6,366 nucleotides of DNA, taken from the NCBI GenBank assembly GCA_023436825.1, contig JAEZHS010000440.1:1-6366 (forward strand), read 5' to 3'. This DNA is from Pseudomonadota bacterium (lineage in GTDB: Bacteria > Pseudomonadota > Alphaproteobacteria > Reyranellales > Reyranellaceae). This document shows, piece after piece, positions 1-6,201 of this stretch (position 1 is its first letter; every line of letters starts with the position of its first letter). The translations under genes were made by a program, and so were the position numbers. The notes beneath the pieces were generated by a model that saw nothing but the letters and a program-made list of their open reading frames with translations, ran no database searches and was not told where the DNA came from.

Positions 1-1
1 C

Positions 2-26
2 CCCCCGCGCGGCGCCCGCGCGGGGG
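2..26 (-). terminator. GC-rich hairpin, possible terminator of the exported-protein gene
   Basis: Bases 2-12 and 16-26 are perfect reverse complements (11 bp, all G/C) around a 3-base loop at 13-15. The hairpin lies 25 bases past the stop codon of the minus-strand gene that ends at 51, where a rho-independent terminator would be expected. The U-tract that would follow on the minus strand falls outside the window, so it cannot be checked. It could instead be a GC-rich intergenic repeat. Confidence 0.45.
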
Positions 27-50
27 AGGGCCGTCACGCGAAAGTTGGGG

Positions 51-479
51 CTAACGCATCCGCGCCGGCCGGCCGCGGCCGATCTTGTCGCCTCGGCTGT
101 TGTACTGATTGCCGTATTCGTCGGTGATCGCGACGGCGCGCGGATTGTCGGACTGGCCGCCCATCATGCCCGGACCCTGGGCCTGATATTGAGGCTGGGT
201 GCCGTACTGCATCTGGGCGCCCGAGCTGTAGTCGCTGCTCGGCATGCCCGCGGCGCTCTGGTCCTTGTTGCTTTGCGACAAAACGGTGGTCGAGCGTGTG
301 CCGCCGCCGGCCGTGTCCTGCGCATTGGCGCTGGGCGTGCCGATGGTGCTCGCGGGCGCCGATCCGCCGGCGCCGCCGGGTGCCGTGTTGGGGCCGGGCG
401 GCATGTAACTGCCCTGAGCCAGGGCTGCGCCGCCCGAAAGGGCCAGCACGCAAGCCGCAATCGTCGTGGTCTTCAGCAT
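51..479 (-). CDS. small exported protein of unknown function, Gly/Ser/Gln-rich
   Basis: The predicted 142-residue protein is not one I recognise. Residues 1-21 form a Sec-type signal peptide: a short basic start (MLK), a hydrophobic stretch, then ALA followed by Gln22 as the likely cleavage site. The mature part of about 120 residues has low complexity. It is rich in Gly, Ser, Ala and Pro to about residue 60, then in Gln, Tyr, Met and Gly (about 88-108). The tail (115-142) looks more ordered, with an AITDEYGNQYNSRGDKIGRG segment and a basic C-terminus. A periplasmic or extracellular location is likely; no enzymatic motif is visible. The start was chosen from the ribosome binding site: GGAGG lies 7 bases before this ATG, while the in-frame ATG two codons earlier has only one base of spacing. 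The longer frame up to 575 would place 32 residues of non-signal sequence ahead of the signal peptide. The gene is transcribed divergently from the MFS gene and has a hairpin just past its 3' end. Confidence 0.72.
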   Translation of the reverse strand: MLKTTTIAACVLALSGGAALAQGSYMPPGPNTAPGGAGGSAPASTIGTPSANAQDTAGGGTRSTTVLSQSNKDQSAAGMPSSDYSSGAQMQYGTQPQYQAQGPGMMGGQSDNPRAVAITDEYGNQYNSRGDKIGRGRPARMR

Positions 480-486
480 GGTCATT

Positions 487-491
487 CCTCC
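487..491 (-). promoter_or_regulatory. Shine-Dalgarno GGAGG that sets the start of the exported-protein gene
   Basis: On the minus strand GGAGG is followed by AATGACC and then ATG at 479. The 7-base spacing is normal for this ATG and far too short for the ATG at 485, so translation should start at 479. A GGGATC-GG-GATCCC inverted repeat (496-509) sits directly upstream of it in the leader. Confidence 0.7.
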
Positions 492-555
492 TTGCGGGAT
501 CGGGATCCCCGACGGAACGCCGCTTGCGAGCGCGTCGTTGCATGCGCGGGCCGCT

Positions 556-577
556 TTGACATACGTGCATGGCACGT
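556..577 (+). promoter_or_regulatory. TTGACA box followed by a perfect dyad, candidate promoter/operator for the MFS gene
   Basis: TTGACA, a consensus -35 hexamer, lies at 556-561. It is followed one base later by ACGTGC-ATG-GCACGT (563-577), a perfect inverted repeat with 6-base arms and a 3-base centre. No good -10 hexamer appears at the expected distance (about 578-585), so the promoter call is weak. The dyad is placed where a repressor would occlude RNA polymerase. The region also separates two divergent genes, so one site could influence both. Confidence 0.35.
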
Positions 578-612
578 CCCTTGCGATGCAGCTGAGTGCG
601 GGGCAAGAACGG

Positions 613-1839
613 ATGGTCCGTCGCCCAGCCTGGAGCCGTCACATCTTCAATCTCTACCTCGCGCTCGGCGCGATGACGGTGCAGCAGAGCTTCGCGACCC
701 TGGGCCGTTCGACGGTGCCGCTGATCGCCGCCGCCATCATCGCCGATCTCCGCATCGATCCCGCGCTGGTCGGCGTCTATGTCGCCATCGGCGCCGTCGC
801 GGGCTTTTTGACGACGATGACCTGCGGCGGCCTGATCGTCCGCTATGGCGCGATGCGCATGACCCAGGTCGGCATGCTGGCGCTGGCCGTCGGCTTGGCG
901 CTGCCGGCGTCGGGCTGGATGCCGCTGTTCGCGCTGGGCGCCTTCGTGGGCGGGATGGGGCAGGCGATCTCCACGCCCTCGAGCTCGCATCTGCTCGGCC
1001 GCCTGTCGCCGCCGCGTCTCGCGCCGCTGATCTTCTCGGTCAAGCAGACCGGCGTGCCGGCCGGCCTGATGGTGGCGGGCGTGGTGGCGCCGGTGCTGGC
1101 GACCGAGATGGGCTGGCGCACGGCGCTACTGGTGATCGGCGGGCTGTCGGCGCTGACCGGCCTGGCGCTGCAACCCCTGCGGGCGCGCTTCGATGTCGAC
1201 CGTGTGCCGGGCACGCCGCTGTCGCCGGCCGACATCCGTGCCAATGTCGCCTCGGTGCTGCGCGAGCCGGCGCTCAGGGCCATGTGTCTCACCATGTTCA
1301 GCTTCGTCGGCCTGCAGTCGCTGTTCACCGGCTTCTTCGTGCTCTACCTGGTGCGCGGCCTGGGGTACGACCTCGAGCGTGCCGGCCTGGTGTTCGCGAT
1401 CGCCGTCGCCGTGGCCGTGCCGGCGCGCATCGGCTGGGGATGGCTCGCCTCGCGCCTGGTGCGGCCGGCGACGCTGCTGTCGGTGCTCGGCATCTGCATG
1501 GCCGCCTCCGCCGTGCTCACCGCCGTCATCCATTCCGCTTGGCCGACCTGGCTCGCCACGATCGTCGCCATCCTGTTCAGCGCCACGGCCGTGAGCTGGC
1601 ACGGCGTGCTGCTGGCCGAGGTGGCGCGTCTCGCGCCGGCCGGCCGCATCGGCCCCACGACGGGGGCCGTGCTGGCCTTCGGCGATGCCGGGTCGCTGGT
1701 GTTGCCATTGCTGTTCAGTGGAGCGCTGACGCTGACCGGCGACTACGCGCCGGGCTTCCTGATCGGCGGCTTCTTCACTTTGGCGGTCGGCCTGTGGGGC
1801 GTGTGGCGCCGCGCGAGCCCTCAACAACAGCGTCGATAG
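613..1839 (+). CDS. major facilitator superfamily (MFS) permease
   Basis: The 408-residue inner-membrane protein has the length and repeating hydrophobic segments of a 12-helix MFS transporter. A cytoplasmic central loop falls around residues 188-215 (basic, with LRARFDVDR), dividing it into two halves. The loop between helices 2 and 3 reads GGLIVRYGAMRM (72-83), a degenerate motif A in which the usual Asp is replaced by Val. FSVKQTGVPAGLMVAG (141-156) matches the helix 5 region (motif C-like, KQTGxPxG) typical of CynX/NarK-like and related anion or drug MFS carriers. The substrate cannot be deduced. The frame is open from 466, but those first residues are not membrane-like. ATG at 613 was preferred over ATG at 586 because 586 has no ribosome binding site and lies near the expected transcription start of the upstream TTGACA box. 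The site before 613 (GGGGCAAG) is also poor, so the start is uncertain. The gene ends in tandem TAG TAG stops. It runs divergently from the exported-protein gene and 95 bp ahead of the amidohydrolase. Confidence 0.88.
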   Translation: MVRRPAWSRHIFNLYLALGAMTVQQSFATLGRSTVPLIAAAIIADLRIDPALVGVYVAIGAVAGFLTTMTCGGLIVRYGAMRMTQVGMLALAVGLALPASGWMPLFALGAFVGGMGQAISTPSSSHLLGRLSPPRLAPLIFSVKQTGVPAGLMVAGVVAPVLATEMGWRTALLVIGGLSALTGLALQPLRARFDVDRVPGTPLSPADIRANVASVLREPALRAMCLTMFSFVGLQSLFTGFFVLYLVRGLGYDLERAGLVFAIAVAVAVPARIGWGWLASRLVRPATLLSVLGICMAASAVLTAVIHSAWPTWLATIVAILFSATAVSWHGVLLAEVARLAPAGRIGPTTGAVLAFGDAGSLVLPLLFSGALTLTGDYAPGFLIGGFFTLAVGLWGVWRRASPQQQRR

Positions 1840-1874
1840 TAGCGGGCTGATATTTCTCCCGCCGAACCGGCCGG

Positions 1875-1922
1875 CTTGAACGACACCACGCCGAACCCTA
1901 GCCTCGGCTTGCCGAGTTCAAG
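1875..1922 (+). promoter_or_regulatory. nested inverted repeats and weak promoter-like boxes ahead of the amidohydrolase operon
   Basis: CTTGAAC (1875-1881) is the exact reverse complement of GTTCAAG (1916-1922). Between them, CTCGGC-TT-GCCGAG (1903-1916) forms a second perfect dyad that shares one base with the outer arm. The outer right arm touches the GGGAGG ribosome binding site at 1922-1927. TTGAAC (1876-1881) and TAGCCT (1899-1904) are 17 bases apart and could be -35 and -10 boxes, although each matches consensus only partly. The arrangement may be an operator over a promoter or a folded leader; nothing shows which. Confidence 0.3.
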
Positions 1923-1934
1923 GGAGGTGGGTTC

Positions 1935-2777
1935 ATGCCGACGATCGACGTCCAGGTCCATTGCTACGAGCGCAACCATCCCGGCCGGCCGTGGCATGCG
2001 GTGCTCGCCGGACCGCCCGAGGTGACCGGCACCGACATGGTCAAGGCGATGGACGAGGTCGGCGTCGACGGCGGGCTGCTGGTCTCGGTCTATACGATGT
2101 ACAAGTGGGACGCGAGCTACGCGATCGGCGTGCAGAAGCAGTTCCCCAACCGCTTCGCCCTGATCAAGCCGGTCGATTCCAACGATCCCAAGGTCGGCGA
2201 GACGATCGAGGAATGGGCGAAGATGGACGGCACGGTCGCCGTGCGCATCATGTTCACGCCCGAGGTCTCGACCGATCCGGCGCATCCCGGCATCAACAAG
2301 GTGCTGGCGACGGCGGCCAAGTGCGACCTGCCGGTCAACCTGATGGCGCGCGGCCGGCTCGAGCAGGTCGCCGAGCTCGCCAAGCGCAACCCCGACACGA
2401 CGCTGGTGATCGACCATCTCGGGCTCGAGCAGCCGATGAAGCCGCCGGCGCCCAAGGAGCCGTGGGTCGAGCTGCCCAAGCTTCTGGCGCTGGCGCCGCA
2501 CAAGAACATCGTGGTCAAGATCAGCGGCGCCTGCACGCTGAGCCACGAGCCGTTCCCTTACAAGGACATCCGCAAGCCGGTCGATCAGATCCTGAACACG
2601 TTCGGCCTGGATCGCTGCATGTGGGGCACCGATTGGACACGCGCGGTGAACCTGTTGACCTTCAAGGAAGGCGTCGATGCGTTCCGCGCCAGGGACTGGC
2701 TGTCCGACGGCGACCGCGCCACGCTGATGGGCGGCAGCTTGAGCAAGATCTACGGCTGGGCCCCGAAGAAGGGCTGA
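1935..2777 (+). CDS. amidohydrolase-family (Amidohydro_2) metal-dependent hydrolase
   Basis: This 280-residue protein belongs to the TIM-barrel amidohydrolase family that includes 2-pyrone-4,6-dicarboxylate lactonase and related C-O, C-N or C-C hydrolases and decarboxylases. It has no signal peptide, so it is cytoplasmic. Visible landmarks are IDVQVHCYERN (4-14) at strand 1, RFALIKPVD (73-81), VIDHLG with His161 (158-163), VVKISG (193-198), MWGTDW with the expected catalytic Asp233 (229-234), and KIYGW near the end (271-275). The usual HxH metal pair of strand 1 is QxH here (Gln7, His9), so metal binding may be altered. AGGGAGGT lies 6 bases before the ATG and fixes the start. The gene is followed after 42 bp by a Bug-type binding protein, a common pairing in Proteobacteria. 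It suggests that the hydrolase acts on the ligand or a product derived from it. The exact reaction is unknown. Confidence 0.87.
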   Translation: MPTIDVQVHCYERNHPGRPWHAVLAGPPEVTGTDMVKAMDEVGVDGGLLVSVYTMYKWDASYAIGVQKQFPNRFALIKPVDSNDPKVGETIEEWAKMDGTVAVRIMFTPEVSTDPAHPGINKVLATAAKCDLPVNLMARGRLEQVAELAKRNPDTTLVIDHLGLEQPMKPPAPKEPWVELPKLLALAPHKNIVVKISGACTLSHEPFPYKDIRKPVDQILNTFGLDRCMWGTDWTRAVNLLTFKEGVDAFRARDWLSDGDRATLMGGSLSKIYGWAPKKG

Positions 2778-2819
2778 ACCAACAATGACCAAACGACAAG
2801 CAATTGGGAGGAAACCAGG

Positions 2820-3782
2820 ATGCTCAGAAGGAGTTTCATCGGCGGCCTTGTAGCGGCTCCGGCGGTTGCGTCGGCCCAAAATACGTCAGGGGGTGACTGG
2901 CCGAACAAGCAGATCCGAATCGTCATTCCCTATCCGCCGGGCGGTCCGTCGGACATCACCACCCGCCTGGTGCTGGAGCGCGCCGGCGCGCTGCTGGGAC
3001 AGAGCGTGCTGTTCGACAATAGGGCCGGCGCCAGCGGCGCGATCGGCGCGGAGCACGTCAAGAACTCGCCGGCCGACGGCTATACCTTCCTGACCACGAC
3101 CACGGCCATGGTCTGCATCACGCAGCACCTGCAGCCGCTGCCGTACGATGCGGGCAAGGACTTCGTGCCGGTGGCGCGGGTGGCGACGTCGTGGATCGGC
3201 ATGGGCATCAACCCGCAGGTGCCGGCCAACAGCCTCCAGGAGTTCATCGCTTACGCCAAGGCCAATCCCGGCAAGATCAACTTCGGCTCGGCCGGGCTTG
3301 CCACCATCACCCAGCTCTACGGCGAGATGTGCAACATCGAAGCCGACGTGAAGATGGTGCACGTGCCCTACAAGGGCAGCGCGCCCGCGACACAGGACCT
3401 GCTGTCTGGCCAGATCCAGGTTCAGTTCGATCCGACGACCTTGCCGCACATAGCCGCCGGCCGCCTGAAGTGCTTCGCGATCCTGGGCGAGAAGCGCTGG
3501 CCCGGGAAGCCCGACATACCGACGCTCAAGGAGCAGGGGCTGGGCAAGATCGGCGGCGACGCCTGGTACGGCATCCTTGCCGCCAAGGGTACGCCGCCGG
3601 CCGCCATCGACAAGCTCGCCAAGGCGATCGGCGAGGCTTCCAAGGATCCGGCCGTTAACGAGAAGCTGGTGAGCAGCGGCAACTACGCGAGCTTCCAGGA
3701 CCAGGCGACGTTCGGCGCCACCATCGAGCGCGAACGCGCCTCGTTCGGCGAGATCATCAAGAAGGCCGACATCAAGGTGTGA
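2820..3782 (+). CDS. Bug/TctC-family periplasmic solute-binding protein
   Basis: This 320-residue protein matches the usual length and landmarks of the Bug family, the binding proteins of tripartite tricarboxylate transporters, which mostly bind carboxylates. The signal peptide (1-19) contains RRSFIGG, resembling a Tat signal, and a likely cleavage after ASA before Gln20. Family segments are IVIPYPPGGPSDITTR (34-49), NRAGASGAIGAEHV (67-80), DGYTFL (86-91), INFGSAG (153-159), VPYKGSAPATQDLLSGQIQ (182-200), DIPTLKEQG (232-240) and GILAAKGTP (251-259). GGGAGG at 2806-2811 lies 8 bases before the ATG. The gene follows the amidohydrolase after 42 bp with no terminator between them, so co-transcription is likely. 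No TctA or TctB membrane subunit gene is in the window, as is usual for the large orphan Bug sets of soil and aquatic Proteobacteria. The ligand cannot be predicted. Confidence 0.94.
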   Translation: MLRRSFIGGLVAAPAVASAQNTSGGDWPNKQIRIVIPYPPGGPSDITTRLVLERAGALLGQSVLFDNRAGASGAIGAEHVKNSPADGYTFLTTTTAMVCITQHLQPLPYDAGKDFVPVARVATSWIGMGINPQVPANSLQEFIAYAKANPGKINFGSAGLATITQLYGEMCNIEADVKMVHVPYKGSAPATQDLLSGQIQVQFDPTTLPHIAAGRLKCFAILGEKRWPGKPDIPTLKEQGLGKIGGDAWYGILAAKGTPPAAIDKLAKAIGEASKDPAVNEKLVSSGNYASFQDQATFGATIERERASFGEIIKKADIKV

Positions 3783-3797
3783 TTTCCAGGATCATGC

Positions 3798-3837
3798 TCT
3801 TCCGGACCGCCCGCGGCGACGCGCGCGGTCCGGAAGA
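3798..3837. terminator. 13-bp hairpin between converging genes, likely bidirectional terminator
   Basis: Bases 3798-3810 and 3825-3837 are perfect reverse complements (arms TCTTCCGGACCGC and its complement). After one mismatch, three more pairs (3812-3814 with 3821-3823) can extend the stem, leaving a 6-base loop. The hairpin fills the 56-bp gap between the stop of the Bug gene (3782) and the stop of the minus-strand permease (3839). Neither strand has a U-rich tract after the stem, so it is not a textbook intrinsic terminator. Its position between converging genes is the main support. Confidence 0.6.
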
Positions 3838-3838
3838 A

Positions 3839-5209
3839 TCATGACGGCACCAGCGGCAGGCCGAGCAGTGACCAGTAAGGCAGCACCAGCAGGGCGACGG
3901 CGATGGTCAGCACCAGCATGCCGAGCCCCAGCCGTCGCACGTCGGCGCTCGGGAAGTAGCCTGCCTCATAGGCCAGCAGGTTGGCCGCGGTCTGCACCGG
4001 ATAGAGGATGACCGCATCGACGGCGAGGGTGACGATGAGGCCGCAGGCCAGCGGGTTGAGATGCGCCGCCTCGGCGATGGTGACGGCGATCGGGATCAGG
4101 AGCGCCATGCAGGCGGCGAGGTTGGTGATGGCGAGATGAACCAGCGCGACGGCGATCACCAGCAGTACGACGATGGCCATGGGCGCCATGGAAACGGCGG
4201 TGAGGCGGTCGACGAAGGCGGCGCCGAGCCATGATGCCGCGCCGGTCTCGATCATGCAGCGGGCGAGCGACATCGAGGCGCCGACGGTGAGGATCAGGCC
4301 CCACGACAGCTTGCTCTCGAACTGCTTCCAGGTGAGGGATCCGATTCGCGGCGCCAGCAGCACGATCGCCGCCATCAGGGCCGGGATCGCGGGCGAGAGA
4401 TGATGCCAGGCGTCGGTGAGCCAGAGCAGGGCCGTGGCGGCGAGGATGCCGAGCGTCTTGATCTCGCCCGTCGACAGGGGCTCGGCGCCGGCTTTGACGG
4501 CGCACGGTCCGCCGCTTTCGAACGGGCCGACCATCATGCGCAGCCAGATGCCGCCCAGGAGGATCAGCGCGTAGTAGGGAACGGCCATCAACGCGAACCA
4601 GCCCAGCCACGTGAAGCCGCCCAGAAGGGTCGCCGCGGCGATGGAGGCGATGCCCCCCGTCAGCAGCGCCGAGGAGGCAAGCGGATTGAGCATGCCCAGC
4701 GCCAGCATCAGCGCGCGGCCGACGCGGCCCGACTTGCCGACGCCCATGCCGTCGAGCGCCTCGCGATAGGCCGGAATGAGGATGGCGTTGCGCGTGATCG
4801 CCGAGGGCACGAGGAAGGCAAGCGCAGGCAACGACAGGATCATCTGCACGTAGAGGCGGGTCGGGTTGCCTCTGGCGCTTCGCGCGAGGAAACGCGCGGC
4901 ACGCTGGGCAAGCCCGCTCGCCTCGACGGCGGTGCCGATCGCGGCGACGCCGACCAGGAAGAAAGTCACCTCCGAGGTGAAGCCGTGCAGCGCGTCGGGC
5001 AGCCGCATGCCGGGGTTGATCGCCAGCAGCACGACGACCAGCAGCGCCGTGACCCCGAGCGGTACGGCTTCGGTGATCCACAGGATCGTGCCGGCAATGG
5101 TGACGGCAAGCGCGGCCTGGCTTGCCGCGTTGAGACCCGCGACCGGCGGTAACGCGCGCGCCGCGACGTAAGCCAGCAGGGCGATCGCCAGCCAAAGCTC
5201 TTTCTTCAT
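3839..5209 (-). CDS. DASS/SLC13-family anion symporter
   Basis: The 456-residue polytopic inner-membrane protein has the length and landmarks of the divalent anion:sodium symporter family, which carries dicarboxylates, citrate, sulfate and related anions. WITEAVPLGVTALL (44-57) is the family signature near helices 2-3. PSAITRNAILIP (135-146) and ITNLAACMALLIPIA (361-375) occupy the two inverted-repeat positions that normally carry the SNT ion- and substrate-binding motifs. Both are altered here. SWGLILTVGASMSLARCMIETGAASWLG (302-329, family-typical) and YPVQTAANLLAYEAGYF (403-419) are also recognisable. ATG at 5209 was chosen because it overlaps the stop of the upstream deacylase as ATGA, a classic coupling arrangement. 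Its first residues (MKKELWL) lead straight into helix 1. The frame extends to 5323, but that part lies inside the deacylase gene. The substrate is probably a carboxylated compound linked to the deacylase. Confidence 0.92.
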   Translation of the reverse strand: MKKELWLAIALLAYVAARALPPVAGLNAASQAALAVTIAGTILWITEAVPLGVTALLVVVLLAINPGMRLPDALHGFTSEVTFFLVGVAAIGTAVEASGLAQRAARFLARSARGNPTRLYVQMILSLPALAFLVPSAITRNAILIPAYREALDGMGVGKSGRVGRALMLALGMLNPLASSALLTGGIASIAAATLLGGFTWLGWFALMAVPYYALILLGGIWLRMMVGPFESGGPCAVKAGAEPLSTGEIKTLGILAATALLWLTDAWHHLSPAIPALMAAIVLLAPRIGSLTWKQFESKLSWGLILTVGASMSLARCMIETGAASWLGAAFVDRLTAVSMAPMAIVVLLVIAVALVHLAITNLAACMALLIPIAVTIAEAAHLNPLACGLIVTLAVDAVILYPVQTAANLLAYEAGYFPSADVRRLGLGMLVLTIAVALLVLPYWSLLGLPLVPS

Positions 5210-6201
5210 CGCACGGGACTCGCGAGCTGGAAGAGGCAGTCGCCGCGCCGCGCCCAGCCGGGAAAGCGTCGGCACAGCACCATGCCGGCAGTCTCGAAGG
5301 TCACGACCTCCTGCGGCCGCCACGGCGTGCCCGGGAAGTGCAGCGCGCCCGCCGGCTGCCCGGCGGCGACGTCCTCCTCGAGCCGGGCATAGGGCTCGAA
5401 CAGTCCGTCTTCGAGGCAGTAGACGTAGTTTGCGGCGCCTTCGACGGAGAAGGCGCGCATGCCGCGCGCCGGCGGCGTCGGATCGTTCGACAGCAGGCCG
5501 ATCGATGCCAGCGCCCGGCGCACGCCGCGTTCGGCCATCGCCACCAGCTCATGCGAGACCGTGCCGCCGCCGCCCAGCTCGGCATTCAGGTAGACGACGT
5601 TCTGGCGTTCCGCCGCCGCCGACAGGGTGCGCGGCTCGCCCTGCAACGGCCTGACGAGGCCGCCATAGGGCGCGCCGAACGCCGCGATCAGCGCCTCGGT
5701 CGCAGCCCGCTGCCTGGCGTCCTCGGGCCGGCGCGCATGGGCGTGGGCGACATATTCCAGCGAGCTGCCCCCCGAATGCAGGTCGAGGCAGTACTGGCAG
5801 CGCTCCAGAAGCGCGCTCTCGATGTAGTGGGCGATCATCTCGGTCGGCGTGCCGTTGGCGTTGCCGGGAAAGCAGCGGTTGAGATTGCCGTCGTCGAACG
5901 GCGAGACTCGGCGGCCGGCCATTACCGCGGGGTAGTTTGCGGCCGGAAGCACGATCAGCCGTCCCCGCAGCCGCGACGGATCGAGCGACCGCACGATCTT
6001 CATCAGCGCGATCTGGCCTTCGTACTCGTCGCCATGGTTGCCGGCGACCAGCAGGACGGAAGGACCGTTGCCGTTGGCGGCAACGGTGATCGGCACGGGA
6101 ATCCATCCATAGGCCGAGTCGTGGGTGGAATGCGGCACCTTCAGGAAGCCGTGCTGCACGCCCGTCCCGTCGAGATCGATGGTGGCGGCGATGCGGGTCA
6201 T
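5206..6201 (-). CDS. AstE/AspA-family (M14-like) zinc deacylase, DoeB-like
   Basis: The 331-residue protein belongs to the succinylglutamate desuccinylase/aspartoacylase family, zinc enzymes that cleave the acyl amide of N-acyl amino acids. It resembles the branch of DoeB, the N-acetyl-diaminobutyrate deacetylase of ectoine breakdown. GNHGDEYEG (54-62) supplies zinc ligands His56 and Glu59, and DLHSGG (140-145) supplies His142. DGNLNRCFPG (104-113) holds the Asn108-Arg109 substrate-binding pair. NAELGGGG (206-213) supplies the probable catalytic Glu208. The C-terminal third (about 245-331) looks like the small beta-barrel domain of this family, with DGLFEPYARLEEDVAAGQP (265-283). There is no signal peptide, so it is cytoplasmic. 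The start ATG overlaps the stop of the upstream aminotransferase gene as ATGA, with AAGGG 8 bases before it. The stop overlaps the permease start in the same way. The substrate is unknown; the permease suggests an anionic N-acyl compound. Confidence 0.9.
   Translation of the reverse strand: MTRIAATIDLDGTGVQHGFLKVPHSTHDSAYGWIPVPITVAANGNGPSVLLVAGNHGDEYEGQIALMKIVRSLDPSRLRGRLIVLPAANYPAVMAGRRVSPFDDGNLNRCFPGNANGTPTEMIAHYIESALLERCQYCLDLHSGGSSLEYVAHAHARRPEDARQRAATEALIAAFGAPYGGLVRPLQGEPRTLSAAAERQNVVYLNAELGGGGTVSHELVAMAERGVRRALASIGLLSNDPTPPARGMRAFSVEGAANYVYCLEDGLFEPYARLEEDVAAGQPAGALHFPGTPWRPQEVVTFETAGMVLCRRFPGWARRGDCLFQLASPVR

Noticed and set aside
450..461. IAAC near the N-terminus of the exported protein as a lipobox
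   Set aside because: The Cys is residue 10, before most of the hydrophobic stretch, and a good signal peptidase I site (ALA before Gln22) follows. Lipoprotein processing is unlikely.
45..1850. A 601-codon open frame on the plus strand spanning the exported-protein and MFS genes
   Set aside because: It is an Arg/Ala/Gly-rich shadow frame with no recognisable domain, and it overlaps two genes with clear signal-peptide or membrane features. High GC content makes stop codons rare in such frames.
2785..2819. ATG at 2785 as the start of a small gene between the amidohydrolase and the Bug gene
   Set aside because: It has no ribosome binding site, and its frame runs on into the Bug gene without a recognisable product.
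1821..2879. A 352-codon minus-strand frame opposite the amidohydrolase
   Set aside because: It has Arg/His/Asp-rich composition and no domain. It lies antisense to a gene with conserved catalytic motifs and a strong ribosome binding site.
3966..5195. A 409-codon minus-strand frame inside the permease gene
   Set aside because: It is a frame-shifted reading of the DASS gene with Arg/His/Asp-rich composition and no membrane segments.
5206..6201. Assignment of the deacylase as DoeB in ectoine degradation
   Set aside because: The protein resembles DoeB, but no DoeA, DoeC, DoeD or ectoine transporter gene is adjacent. The neighbours are a class V aminotransferase and a DASS permease.
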